A stretch of 64,000 bases of DNA from JAOPZW01 sp963835295 (GTDB taxonomy: Bacteria > Actinomycetota > Thermoleophilia > Solirubrobacterales > Solirubrobacteraceae). The stretch spans positions 434,001 through 498,000 of the forward strand of contig CAWIEX010000014.1 in NCBI GenBank assembly GCA_963835295.1, in the 5' to 3' direction. A model generated the notes under the pieces. That model searched no databases. It was not told the origin of the DNA and saw only the letters and a list, made by a program, of their open reading frames with translations. A program made the position numbers and the translations under genes. Each line of letters starts with the position of its first letter. Position 1 is the stretch's first letter. Shown in pieces: positions 19,019 to 27,013 of this stretch.

Positions 19019-19570
19019 ATGAGCGCCCGCCTGTTCGCGGCACTCGAGCTCCCGGCCGACGTCCGCGCCGGGCTGGTGGCCTTCGGGCGCGAGGCGGCCG
19101 CGCGCGACCGGGCGCTGCGGCCCACGCGCGAGGACGCCCTGCACCTGACGCTCGCCTTCCTCGGCCACCGGGCGCTCGACGAGATCGAGCCCGCGCGCGA
19201 GGCCGTGCGCGGGGTGGCCGGCTCGCCGGCGCCGGTGCTGAGCCTCGCCGACCCGCTGTGGCTCGCGCCGCGCCGGCCGCACGTGCTCACCGTGGGCCTG
19301 GAGGAGGCGGACGGCGTGCTCGCCGCGCTGCGGGCTGCCGTGGTCGAGCGCCTGGCCGACGCCCTGCCGTGGAAGCCCGAGGCCAGGCCGTTTCGAGCGC
19401 ACATCACCGTCGCGCGCGTGCGCGGCGGGTGGCGGCCGCGGCTCGACGACCTGCCCGAGGCCCCGAAGGCCACCTTCACCGCCGGCGCGGTGGTGCTCTT
19501 CCGCTCGCACCTGGGCGGTCGCGGGCCCGCGCGCTACGAGCCGCTCGAGCGGGTGGAGCTGGCGTCGTAG
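19019..19570 (+). CDS. thpR: RNA 2',3'-cyclic phosphodiesterase (2H family)
   Basis: A 183-residue 2H phosphoesterase, LigT/ThpR type. Both HxT/S-type motifs are present: HLTLAFLG and HITVARV. The N-terminus MSARLFAALELPADV matches the family and supports ATG 19019. It opens 2',3'-cyclic phosphates on RNA ends and has been linked to tRNA-half ligation. It lies between cinA and recA on the same strand, a common arrangement. Confidence 0.88.
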   Translation: MSARLFAALELPADVRAGLVAFGREAAARDRALRPTREDALHLTLAFLGHRALDEIEPAREAVRGVAGSPAPVLSLADPLWLAPRRPHVLTVGLEEADGVLAALRAAVVERLADALPWKPEARPFRAHITVARVRGGWRPRLDDLPEAPKATFTAGAVVLFRSHLGGRGPARYEPLERVELAS

Positions 19571-20125
19571 AGCTCGTCGGATACCGCGCCCGCTATGACC
19601 GCTTCGCCTGGGCCTAGCAACTCGTCGTCGATCGCTCGGCGGCCCCGACGGCGGCGCAGGTCGTCGCGCTGTTGGCCGACCGCGGGCGCTGCGGCTTGCC
19701 ACACAGGGCGCCGCCGCTCGCGGCTTGCCGCGGGCGCTTGTGGCCAAGGCATCGAGGGAGGGTGAGCCGCCCGCGCTCGGTTGGGCGCCAGCCGGTCCGA
19801 GTTCGTCCCGGAATGCGGGCCAAACCCGAACTGGTTCGCGTCGCTGGCGCGTTGGCGCTCGTGCCGCTGTCCGCCACGAGCGGGCAGGCTCACTCCCTCG
19901 GTGATGCTGTAAACGCGGCGAAGCACGCGGACGAACACGGACGGACCCGCCGACCGCGCTGTCGCACCCCTACGCGTCGCGCAGTAAGCCGGGAGCATTT
20001 GCGCGCTTTCGTGACGAACGCGCGTAGAGCCGTGACACGAACACCCGTACGGTCGTGTTCTGTCCGATCGGGCGTCGACACTGCACTGCTCACGAAGCAC
20101 CAACCCCAGAGAGGTCCGCCACCGC
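19571..20125. promoter_or_regulatory. 555-bp recA leader region with two inverted repeats, no gene seen
   Basis: No convincing coding sequence is seen here. Two symmetric elements lie close to recA. The first is TTCGTGACGAA at 20008-20018, a perfect 5-bp-arm palindrome around a central G. The second has the half-site CGAACA at 20038-20043 and TGTTC at 20056-20060, separated by 12 bp. These half-sites match those of the Gram-positive LexA box, whose normal spacing is 2 bp. No clear sigma-70 promoter was identified. The region presumably holds the recA promoter and DNA-damage control. Confidence 0.4.
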
Positions 20126-21247
20126 ATGCCCACCGAAGAGGAGAAGGCCACCAAGGCCCGCGACGCCGCGCTGCAGGGTGCGCTCACGCAGATCGAGCGC
20201 CAATTCGGCAAGGGCACCGTCATGCGCATGGGGGACGAGGGCGCGCAGGTCCGCGTGAACGCGATCCCGACGGGCGCGCTGTCGCTCGACCTCGCGCTGG
20301 GCATCGGCGGCGTGCCGCGCGGGCGCATCGTGGAGGTCTTCGGACCGGAGTCCTCGGGCAAGACGACGCTGATCTACCACGTCCTGGCCGAGGCGCAGAA
20401 GCTCGGCGGGGTGTGCGCCTTCATCGACGCCGAGCACGCGATGGATCCGCTGTACGCGCGGGAGATCGGCGTCAACATCGACGAGCTGCTCGTCTCGCAG
20501 CCCGACTACGGCGAGCAGGGGCTCGAGATCGCCGACATGCTCGTGCGCTCGGGCGCGGTCGACGTGGTGGCCATCGACTCGGTCGCCGCGCTCACGCCGC
20601 GTGCCGAGCTCGAGGGGCAGATGGGCGACCAGACCGTCGGCCTGCAGGCGCGGATGATGAGCCAGGCCATGCGCAAGCTGGCCGGCAATCTCAACCGGAC
20701 GCAGACGCTGTGCATCTTCACCAACCAGATCCGCGAGAAGGTGGGCGTGATGTTCGGCTCGCCGGAGACCCAGCCGGGTGGTCGCGCGCTGAAGTTCTAC
20801 TCGTCCCAGCGCCTGGACATCCGCCGCATCGAGACCCTCAAGGAGGGCACCGAGGCGGTCGGCAATCGCGTGCGCGTCAAGGTGGTCAAGAACAAGGTCG
20901 CCGCGCCCTTCCGCCAGGCCGAGTTCGACATCGAGTTCGGCAAGGGCTTCTCCACCTCGGGCTGCCTGATCGACCTGGGCATCGAGCACAACGTGGTCAC
21001 GAAGTCGGGCTCGTTCTTCTCCTACGGCGACGAGCGTCTCGGCCAGGGGCGCAACAACGCCAAGGCCTACCTCGACGAGCACGTCGAGGTCGCCAAGGAG
21101 ATCGAGTCCAAGATCTACGAGGCGCTGGGCATCGACCGCGACCTCGTCCAGCCGATCGATCCCGACGCCGTCGCCGTGCCCGACGACGTGCCGGTGGCCG
21201 ACGCCGACGCCGACGCTCCGCCCGCTACGATCGAACAGGCGGCGTGA
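20126..21247 (+). CDS. recA: Recombinase RecA
   Basis: Central homologous-recombination ATPase and coprotease for LexA. It has 373 residues from ATG 20126. Walker A is GPESSGKT at residues 73-80, and DNA-binding loop L2 contains IFTNQIREKVGVMFG. The C-terminus is acidic and Ala/Asp-rich, as usual, ending ATIEQAA. No intein is present, in contrast to mycobacterial recA. Its stop overlaps the recX start by 4 nt (GTGA), so RecA and its modulator are translationally coupled. Confidence 0.98.
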   Translation: MPTEEEKATKARDAALQGALTQIERQFGKGTVMRMGDEGAQVRVNAIPTGALSLDLALGIGGVPRGRIVEVFGPESSGKTTLIYHVLAEAQKLGGVCAFIDAEHAMDPLYAREIGVNIDELLVSQPDYGEQGLEIADMLVRSGAVDVVAIDSVAALTPRAELEGQMGDQTVGLQARMMSQAMRKLAGNLNRTQTLCIFTNQIREKVGVMFGSPETQPGGRALKFYSSQRLDIRRIETLKEGTEAVGNRVRVKVVKNKVAAPFRQAEFDIEFGKGFSTSGCLIDLGIEHNVVTKSGSFFSYGDERLGQGRNNAKAYLDEHVEVAKEIESKIYEALGIDRDLVQPIDPDAVAVPDDVPVADADADAPPATIEQAA

Positions 21248-21714
21248 CCGACCCCGAGCGTCTGCAGCACGCGCTGGACCTGGCCTACCGCTTCCTCGGC
21301 CACCGCGATCGCACGGTGGCCGAGGTGCGCGAGCGGCTCGACGCCGAAGGGGTCGAGCAGGCCATCGTCGACGAGGCCGTCGAGGAATTACGCCACCTGG
21401 GCTATCTCGACGACGCCCGCTACGCCCAGCGCTTCGCGGAGGACCGGCGCACCATCGACGCATGGGGCGCCGAGCGGATCGAGCGCCGACTGCTCGCGGT
21501 GGGCGTGGATCCGCAGCTGATCGAGGCGGCCCTGGGCGAGCAGGGCGCCGGCGAGGAGCTCGAGGCCGCCCTCGCCGTCCTGCGCCGGCGCTTCGCCCAG
21601 CCGCCGGCCCACGACCGCGACCGCGACCGCGCGCTGGGCCTGCTCGTGCGCAAGGGCTATGAGCTCGAACTCGCCTACGACGCGGTCCGCGCCTTCGAGC
21701 GCGACGCGGCCTGA
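21244..21714 (+). CDS. recX: Regulatory protein RecX
   Basis: RecX modulates RecA filaments. This 156-residue protein begins at GTG 21244 inside the recA stop. It shows the tandem three-helix repeats of the family: ALDLAYRFLGHRDRTVAEVR, then LRHLGYLDDARYAQRFAED and a C-terminal repeat around LVRKGYELELAYDAV. Length and position directly after recA make the assignment firm. Confidence 0.93.
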   Translation: MTDPERLQHALDLAYRFLGHRDRTVAEVRERLDAEGVEQAIVDEAVEELRHLGYLDDARYAQRFAEDRRTIDAWGAERIERRLLAVGVDPQLIEAALGEQGAGEELEAALAVLRRRFAQPPAHDRDRDRALGLLVRKGYELELAYDAVRAFERDAA

Positions 21715-21716
21715 GC

Positions 21717-22000
21717 GGCCGCTCGCGCCGCTCCGACCTCGCGCAGCGCACCGAGCAGCGCACGCGCGGCCGGTGCCCGCTGGCCGCGCATGATGGCGGC
21801 CTGGATCGTGCGGCGAGGTCATCGAGCCTGAGCCTCTGACGCGAGGCGAGGCGGTGGGCTGCGGGGAGGGACGCAGACACGGTCCTCGAAGAGCGTCACC
21901 AGCTCGATCTCGTTGGGCACCGGCTCGGGCTCGAAGTCGTGCTCGCAGACGATCGCCACGTCGAGCTCTCCCGTGAGGCCTCGCAGCGCGGCGCGACGAT
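21717..22000 (-). pseudogene. Decayed LysR-type regulator fragment
   Basis: Pieces of a LysR-family substrate-binding domain are readable in more than one frame. One frame gives ALRGLTGELDVAIVCEHDF and NEIELVTLFEDRVCV (about 22000-21879). A second gives LPAAHRLASRQRLRLDDLA (about 21877-21810). A third gives ARALLGALREVGAARA near 21760-21720. This is the normal order of a LysR C-terminal half, but the helix-turn-helix half and a continuous frame are missing. It appears to be the remnant of a regulator gene left downstream of recX. Confidence 0.55.
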
Positions 22001-22427
22001 CGACACGGGCATCGGCGTCGGTGGCGGGCGATCGGTGCGGGAGCGGTGGTCGTCTCGGGGTCGGCCGGCGTCGCGCTAGTCGGGGCCCCACGGCGGGGCG
22101 TGATTGCGCCGGCCGTCGAGCGGTACTACGATCCAGCCAGCGAACGACCGCCCGCAAGGGCGACGAAACTCCAGCAAATCAGCGTATTTCCGTCATCGGC
22201 AGCTTCAGCTTCGACGCGATCAACATGAGAGCCTCACCCGGGCGAGCCCGCCCGTCGACACCCATCCACACCGCACACCTCCAGCGCACCTGAAGCGCGG
22301 CCCACGAGGCCGCAAGCCAACTTCGTCCTGGTCCCGCCGCCCGTCCGGCCGGTCGTCCGCCCCATGAACCACGGAAGAAGACCGTCTGGGCCGGGCGCCA
22401 TCCCGGCTCACGGGGAGAGGACAGGCA
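22001..22427. other. Intergenic stretch upstream of rny, no gene seen
   Basis: No supported coding sequence is found. A short perfect hairpin, GCGGCC pairing with GGCCGC across CACGA, lies at 22297-22313. The rny ribosome binding site GGGGAGAGG is just upstream of 22428. The 5' half of the decayed LysR gene may once have occupied part of this region. Confidence 0.35.
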
Positions 22428-23867
22428 ATGGAAATCGTGATCGCGGCGGCCGTCCTGGCACTCGGCCTCGTCGCGGCTGCCACGCTGTACCGCGGGCGGC
22501 TCGCCACCGCCAACGGCGGGCACGCCGACGCCCCGGCCGCCGCCGACCTCAGGCATCGCGAGGCGGCCGCCGCCGACGCGCGCGCCTCCGAGCGGGCCCG
22601 GTCGCTCGAGGACGCGCTCGACCGCCGCTCGGCCGAGCTCGACGCGCGCGAGCGCGACCTCGAGGCCCACGTCGAGCGCCTGGCGGCCCAAGAGGAGCAA
22701 CTCGCCCACCTGCGCGACGAGCACGAGCGGGCGCTCGAGCGCGTCGCCGGGCTCAGCGCCGGCCAGGCCAAGCAGGCGCTGCTCAAGGAGGTCGAGGACC
22801 AGGCCCGCCACGACTCGGCCAAGATCCTGCGCTCCGTCGAGGAGGAGACCAAGCGCGACGCCGAGCGGCGCGTGCGCTCGATCCTCTCGGTCGCCATGCA
22901 GCGCCTCGCCGCCAGCCACGCGGCCGAGACGACGGTCTCGGTCGTGCAGCTGCCCAGCGACGACATGAAGGGCCGCATCATCGGCCGCGAGGGGCGCAAC
23001 ATCCGCGCCCTGGAGAACCTCACGGGCGTCGACTTCATCATCGACGACACGCCCAACGCCGTCGTCCTCAGCGCCTTCGACGGGGTGCGCCGCGAGGTCG
23101 CGCGCATGACGCTCGAGAAGCTCCTGCAGGACGGGCGCATCCACCCGGCGCGCATCGAGGAGACCTACTACCAGGCCAAGTCCGAGCTCGAGTCCCACAT
23201 CACCGAGCTGGGCGAGAAGGCCGTCTTCGAGGCCGACGTGCAGGGCCTCGACCCCGAGCTGACCAAGCTCCTGGGCCGCCTGCGCTTCCGCACGTCCTAT
23301 GGCCAGAACGTGCTCGCCCACTCCGTCGAATGCGCGCAGCTGGCGGCGATCATGGCCCACGAGCTCGGGGCCAGCCCGAAGACCGCCCGCCGCGCGGCGC
23401 TGTTGCACGACATCGGCAAGGCCGTCTCGCACGAGATCGAGGGCCCGCACGCTCTCGTCGGCGGCGACCTCGCGCGCCGCCACGGCGAGCCCGAGGCGGT
23501 CGCGCACGCGATGGAGGCCCACCACAACGAGGTCGAGCCGCAGACCGTGGAAGCGGTCATCGTCCAGTCGGCGGACGCGCTGTCGGGCGCGCGCCCCGGC
23601 GCCCGCGGCGAGTCGCTCGAGCAGTACGTCAAGCGCCTGCGCGACCTCGAGCACATCGCGACGCGCCACGAGGGCGTCGACAAGGTCTACGCGATGCAGG
23701 CCGGCCGCGAGATCCGCGTGATCGTGGCGCCCAACGCCATCGACGACGACGCCGCGATCCTCCTCAGCCGGTCGATCGCGCGCGACATCGAGAAGGAGCT
23801 CGAGTACCCCGGCCAGATCAAGGTCACGGTCATCCGGGAGTCGCGCGCGGTGGATTACGCCAAGTAG
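22428..23867 (+). CDS. rny: Ribonuclease Y
   Basis: Membrane-anchored endoribonuclease that initiates mRNA decay. It has 479 residues from ATG 22428 behind GGGGAGAGG. There is an N-terminal membrane helix (IVIAAAVLALGLVAAATLY), a long coiled coil rich in Glu/Arg/Ala at about 40-150, a KH domain with GRIIGREGRNIRALE, and an HD domain with the catalytic HDIGKA. The order and length match RNase Y, with a rather short N-terminal coil. It precedes the small Gly-rich gene on the same strand. Confidence 0.96.
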   Translation: MEIVIAAAVLALGLVAAATLYRGRLATANGGHADAPAAADLRHREAAAADARASERARSLEDALDRRSAELDARERDLEAHVERLAAQEEQLAHLRDEHERALERVAGLSAGQAKQALLKEVEDQARHDSAKILRSVEEETKRDAERRVRSILSVAMQRLAASHAAETTVSVVQLPSDDMKGRIIGREGRNIRALENLTGVDFIIDDTPNAVVLSAFDGVRREVARMTLEKLLQDGRIHPARIEETYYQAKSELESHITELGEKAVFEADVQGLDPELTKLLGRLRFRTSYGQNVLAHSVECAQLAAIMAHELGASPKTARRAALLHDIGKAVSHEIEGPHALVGGDLARRHGEPEAVAHAMEAHHNEVEPQTVEAVIVQSADALSGARPGARGESLEQYVKRLRDLEHIATRHEGVDKVYAMQAGREIRVIVAPNAIDDDAAILLSRSIARDIEKELEYPGQIKVTVIRESRAVDYAK

Positions 23868-23890
23868 GACCGACCTGCTATCCACCCGGC

Positions 23891-24178
23891 ATGGGACTAC
23901 TCGACTTCCTGCGCCGCAAGCGCCCCGACGACACGGGCTCGACCACGACCGACTCGGGGACGACGGCGGCGGCCACCGGCGCGGCCGCGATCTCGCCCGA
24001 GGGCAACGTGCCGCCCGCCGAGCACGGCGGCGCGGGCCACGACCCGGGGGCCGGCGGCAGCGACACCGGGGCGGCCGGCTACGACAGCGGCGGCGGCTTC
24101 GAGGGCGGCGGCGGCGACTCGGGCGGGGGCGGCGACTCCGGCGGGGGCGGCGACTCGGGCGGCGGAGGAGGCGACTAG
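23891..24178 (+). CDS. Small Gly/Asp-rich protein of unknown function
   Basis: A 95-residue protein starting MGLLDFLRRKRPDDTGSTTT. The first ten residues form a short amphipathic basic segment. The rest is low complexity, rich in Thr, Gly, Ala and Asp, and ends with four near-identical GGGGDS-type units. The stop TAG is 1 nt before the next GTG start, so it is likely cotranslated with the following cupin. It is not recognised; proteins with this flexible acidic tail are common in actinobacteria and usually unassigned. Confidence 0.6.
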   Translation: MGLLDFLRRKRPDDTGSTTTDSGTTAAATGAAAISPEGNVPPAEHGGAGHDPGAGGSDTGAAGYDSGGGFEGGGGDSGGGGDSGGGGDSGGGGGD

Positions 24179-24179
24179 C

Positions 24180-24725
24180 GTGGAGGCCGTCGCCGAGGCC
24201 ACGGTCGAGGAGACCGAGACGGGGCAGGTCGTCCGCGGCGAGGGCTGGTTCATCCTCAACCTCGGCGAGGCGCGCTGGGAGCGCGACCCCGACCTGGGCA
24301 CGTGGTGCAGCCTCGGCGCCCAGGACGCCCCGTTCTCGCAGTTCGGGATCGGGCCGCACATGCTCATGCCCGGTCAGCCCAATGGGCGCTACCACGCCGA
24401 GGCCGCGCAGGAGGGCTTCCTCGTCCTCAGCGGCGAGTGCATCGCCATCGTGGAGGGCGAGGAGCGCCGCATGCGCCAGTGGGACTATCTGCACTGCCCG
24501 CCGGGCACGCACCACATCACGGTCGGCGCCGGCGCCGGTGCCTGCGTGATCCTCATGGTCGGCACGCGCGGGCCCGACGTCGAGGAGACCGAGTACACGG
24601 TCGACGAGCTCGCCGCCCGCTACGGGGCCTCGGTCGGGCGCGCCACCACATCGCCCCGCGAGGCCTACGCGGATCTCGCCCGCAGCTACACCGCGGTGCC
24701 GGCTCCCTGGCCGCCCCGCGACTGA
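24180..24725 (+). CDS. Cupin domain protein
   Basis: A 181-residue protein with one central cupin barrel. The first motif region is YHAEAAQEGFLVLSGECIA and the second is HCPPGTHHITVGAGAGACV. The N-terminus contains GEGWFILNLGEARWERDP. It starts at GTG 24180, immediately after the stop of the Gly-rich gene. The function is unknown, possibly a sugar-binding or dioxygenase-like cupin. The next gene is miaB. Confidence 0.8.
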   Translation: MEAVAEATVEETETGQVVRGEGWFILNLGEARWERDPDLGTWCSLGAQDAPFSQFGIGPHMLMPGQPNGRYHAEAAQEGFLVLSGECIAIVEGEERRMRQWDYLHCPPGTHHITVGAGAGACVILMVGTRGPDVEETEYTVDELAARYGASVGRATTSPREAYADLARSYTAVPAPWPPRD

Positions 24726-24755
24726 CGGCGCGCCGCCGGTACCCTGAGGCGACCC

Positions 24756-26087
24756 ATGGCCGCCACCAAGCGCTTCCACGTGACGACGTTCGGGTGCCAG
24801 ATGAACGAGCACGACTCCGAGCGCATGAAGGGCATGCTCGAGTCGCTGGGCTACGCCGAGGCGCCGGCGCGCGACGAGGCCGACCTCATCCTCTTCAACA
24901 CGTGCTCGATCCGCGAGGCGGCCGACAGCCGCTTCGTCGCTCACCTGCACCAGGCCAAGGGCGTCAAGCGCGCGCGGCCCGACGTCGTCATCGGCGTCGG
25001 CGGCTGCTGGGCGCAGTCGGTCAAGGACGACGTCTTCCGCCAGTTCCCGTTCGTCGACGTCGCCTTCGGGCCTGGCCAGGTCCACAAGCTCGCGGAGTTC
25101 CTGACCTCCGACTCGCTGACCGCGCAGGGCTATTTCGAGTTCGAGGGCTTCACCGGCCACCTGCCGGCCAAGCGCGCCCGCGAGTTCCAGGCCTGGGTGC
25201 AGATCTCGGTCGGCTGCAACTGCCGCTGCTCGTACTGCATCGTGCCCTCCACGCGCGGGCTCGAGGTCTCGCGGCCGTTCGACGAGCTCGTCGACGAGGT
25301 CCGCGCCCAGGTCGCCGACGGCGCACGCGAGGTCACGCTGCTGGGCCAGAACGTCAACTCCTACGGGCGCGACCTGCGCCCGGACCGCCGCTCCTTCGCC
25401 GAGCTGCTGCGCGCCCTGGACTCGATCGACGGCCTCGACCGCCTGCGCTACACGAGCCCACACCCCAAGGACATGCGCGAGGACGTCATCCGCGCCCACG
25501 CGGAGCTCGCCTCGGTCTGCGAGCACATCCACCTGCCGCTGCAGTCGGGCTCGAGCCCGATTCTCAAGGCGATGCGGCGCACCTACGACCGCCGGCGCTA
25601 CCTGGACCGCGTCGCGCTCATCCGCGAGCACGTGCCCGACTGCGCCATCACCACCGACATCATCGTCGGCTTCCCGGGCGAGACCGAGGAGGACTTCGCG
25701 CAGACCCTCGAGGTATGCGAGGAGGTCGGCTACGACGGCGCCTTCACCTTCGTCTTCTCGCCCCGGCGCGGGACCGAGGCGGCGACCCTCACCGAGGGCG
25801 TCGTCCCCCACGAGGTCAAGGTGGCGCGCATGGAGCGCCTCGTCGAGGTGGTCCAGCGCCGCGCCCACGAGCGCGCGCAGCGCTTCGTCGGGCGCACGCT
25901 CGACGTGCTCGTCGAGGGTCCCTCGCGCACCGACGCCTCGCGCATCCGCGGGCGCTCGCGCCACGGCAAGACGGTGAACTTCACCGGCCTCGCGGCGCCG
26001 GGCGAGATCGTGGCGGTCGAGATCCACTCGGCCACGAGCACGACGCTGGCCGGCGAGGAATCGCTGCTCTCGCGCGCGGCGGCCTAG
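24756..26087 (+). CDS. miaB: tRNA-2-methylthio-N6-dimethylallyladenosine synthase MiaB
   Basis: Radical SAM methylthiotransferase that modifies A37 of tRNAs reading UNN codons, after MiaA prenylation. It has 443 residues. The N-terminal UPF0004 domain has its three cluster Cys in FGCQMN, FNTCSIR and GGCWAQ. The radical SAM CxxxCxxC is in GCNCRCSYCIVP. A C-terminal TRAM domain follows (VGRTLDVLVEGPS). The MiaA gene at 35.5 kb supplies the preceding step but is frameshifted in this sequence. Confidence 0.95.
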   Translation: MAATKRFHVTTFGCQMNEHDSERMKGMLESLGYAEAPARDEADLILFNTCSIREAADSRFVAHLHQAKGVKRARPDVVIGVGGCWAQSVKDDVFRQFPFVDVAFGPGQVHKLAEFLTSDSLTAQGYFEFEGFTGHLPAKRAREFQAWVQISVGCNCRCSYCIVPSTRGLEVSRPFDELVDEVRAQVADGAREVTLLGQNVNSYGRDLRPDRRSFAELLRALDSIDGLDRLRYTSPHPKDMREDVIRAHAELASVCEHIHLPLQSGSSPILKAMRRTYDRRRYLDRVALIREHVPDCAITTDIIVGFPGETEEDFAQTLEVCEEVGYDGAFTFVFSPRRGTEAATLTEGVVPHEVKVARMERLVEVVQRRAHERAQRFVGRTLDVLVEGPSRTDASRIRGRSRHGKTVNFTGLAAPGEIVAVEIHSATSTTLAGEESLLSRAAA

Positions 26088-26094
26088 CGGCGCG

Positions 26095-26979
26095 ATGGCG
26101 CGCGTGGCGGTGGTCGGCGTCGGCGCGATCGGCGCTGCGATGGCCGCGGCCGTGCAGTCCGCCGGCGGCCACGAGCTGCTGCTGTGCGGACGCCGGGCGC
26201 TGGAGGAGGTCGTGGTCGAGCTGCCCGACGGGTCGGAGGTGTCGGTGCGGGGGCCGTTGCTCATCGATGCCGCGGCCGTCGACCGGGCGGCTGAGTGGGT
26301 GCTGCTGGCCGTGAAGGCCCACCAGACGGCCGGCGCCGCCGGCTGGCTGTCGGCCCTGTGCGGGCCGGAGAGCACGATCGCGGTCCTGCAGAACGGCATC
26401 GACCATGTCGAGCGCGTCGGGCCGCTGGTCGGCGACGCCGCGGTCCTGCCGGTGGTGAACTGGTGCCCGGTCGAGCCGGTGGCGCCGGGGCGCGTGCGCC
26501 AGCGCGACGCCCTGCGCCTCGCGGTCCCGGCCGGCCCGGCGGGTGAGGGGCTCGCGGCGCTGCTCGGCGCCCACGCAGATGTCACCGTCGGCGGCGCCTT
26601 CGAGCTCGAGGCCTGGCGCAAGCTGTGCGCCAACGCGGTCTCCGGCGTGATGGCGCTCGCCGGCCGGCCCGCGGAGATCTTCGCCCTCGACGACGTGCGC
26701 GAGGTCGCCCGCGCGCTCGCGCACGAGTGCGCCGCGGTGGCGCGCGCCGAGGGCGTCGAGCTCACCGACCGCGACGCCGACGACGTCATCGCCTGGCTCG
26801 AGGCGCTGCCGAAGGACGCGGGCTCCTCGATCCTCACCGACCGCGTGGCCGGCCGCGCCCTGGAGTGGGAGGCGCGCAACGGGGTGATCGGCCGCCTCGG
26901 CCGCCGCCACGGCGTGCCGACCCCGGTGTCCGACACCGTCTCGGCGCTGCTGCACGCGGCCAGCGACGGCGCCCGCTGA
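26095..26979 (+). CDS. 2-dehydropantoate 2-reductase family protein (ApbA/PanE)
   Basis: NADPH-dependent reductase of the ketopantoate reductase family, 294 residues. The nucleotide-binding motif GVGAIGAAMAAA is at the N-terminus. The VKAHQT and LQNGID motifs and the catalytic-Lys region EAWRKLCANAVSG are present. It may make pantoate for coenzyme A, but paralogues of unknown substrate are frequent, so no gene symbol is given. It starts 7 bp after miaB. Confidence 0.8.
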   Translation: MARVAVVGVGAIGAAMAAAVQSAGGHELLLCGRRALEEVVVELPDGSEVSVRGPLLIDAAAVDRAAEWVLLAVKAHQTAGAAGWLSALCGPESTIAVLQNGIDHVERVGPLVGDAAVLPVVNWCPVEPVAPGRVRQRDALRLAVPAGPAGEGLAALLGAHADVTVGGAFELEAWRKLCANAVSGVMALAGRPAEIFALDDVREVARALAHECAAVARAEGVELTDRDADDVIAWLEALPKDAGSSILTDRVAGRALEWEARNGVIGRLGRRHGVPTPVSDTVSALLHAASDGAR

Positions 26980-26999
26980 CCGTCCGTCCAGTTCATGTG

Positions 27000-27013
27000 C
27001 GAACATGTGTTCG
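27000..27013. promoter_or_regulatory. SOS-box-like LexA site
   Basis: CGAACATGTGTTCG matches the Gram-positive LexA box form CGAACA-N2-TGTTCG exactly in both arms. It lies directly upstream of, and touching, the GTG at 27013 of the radical SAM gene. LexA bound here would block transcription or early translation. The site is inferred from sequence only. Confidence 0.65.

Noticed and set aside
20126..21247. Possible recA intein, as found in some actinobacteria
   Set aside because: The RecA protein is continuous, of normal length, with no splicing motifs.
24090..24170. Short direct repeats as a possible CRISPR or minisatellite
   Set aside because: The repeat is in-frame coding for GGGGDS units, with no spacers of CRISPR type.
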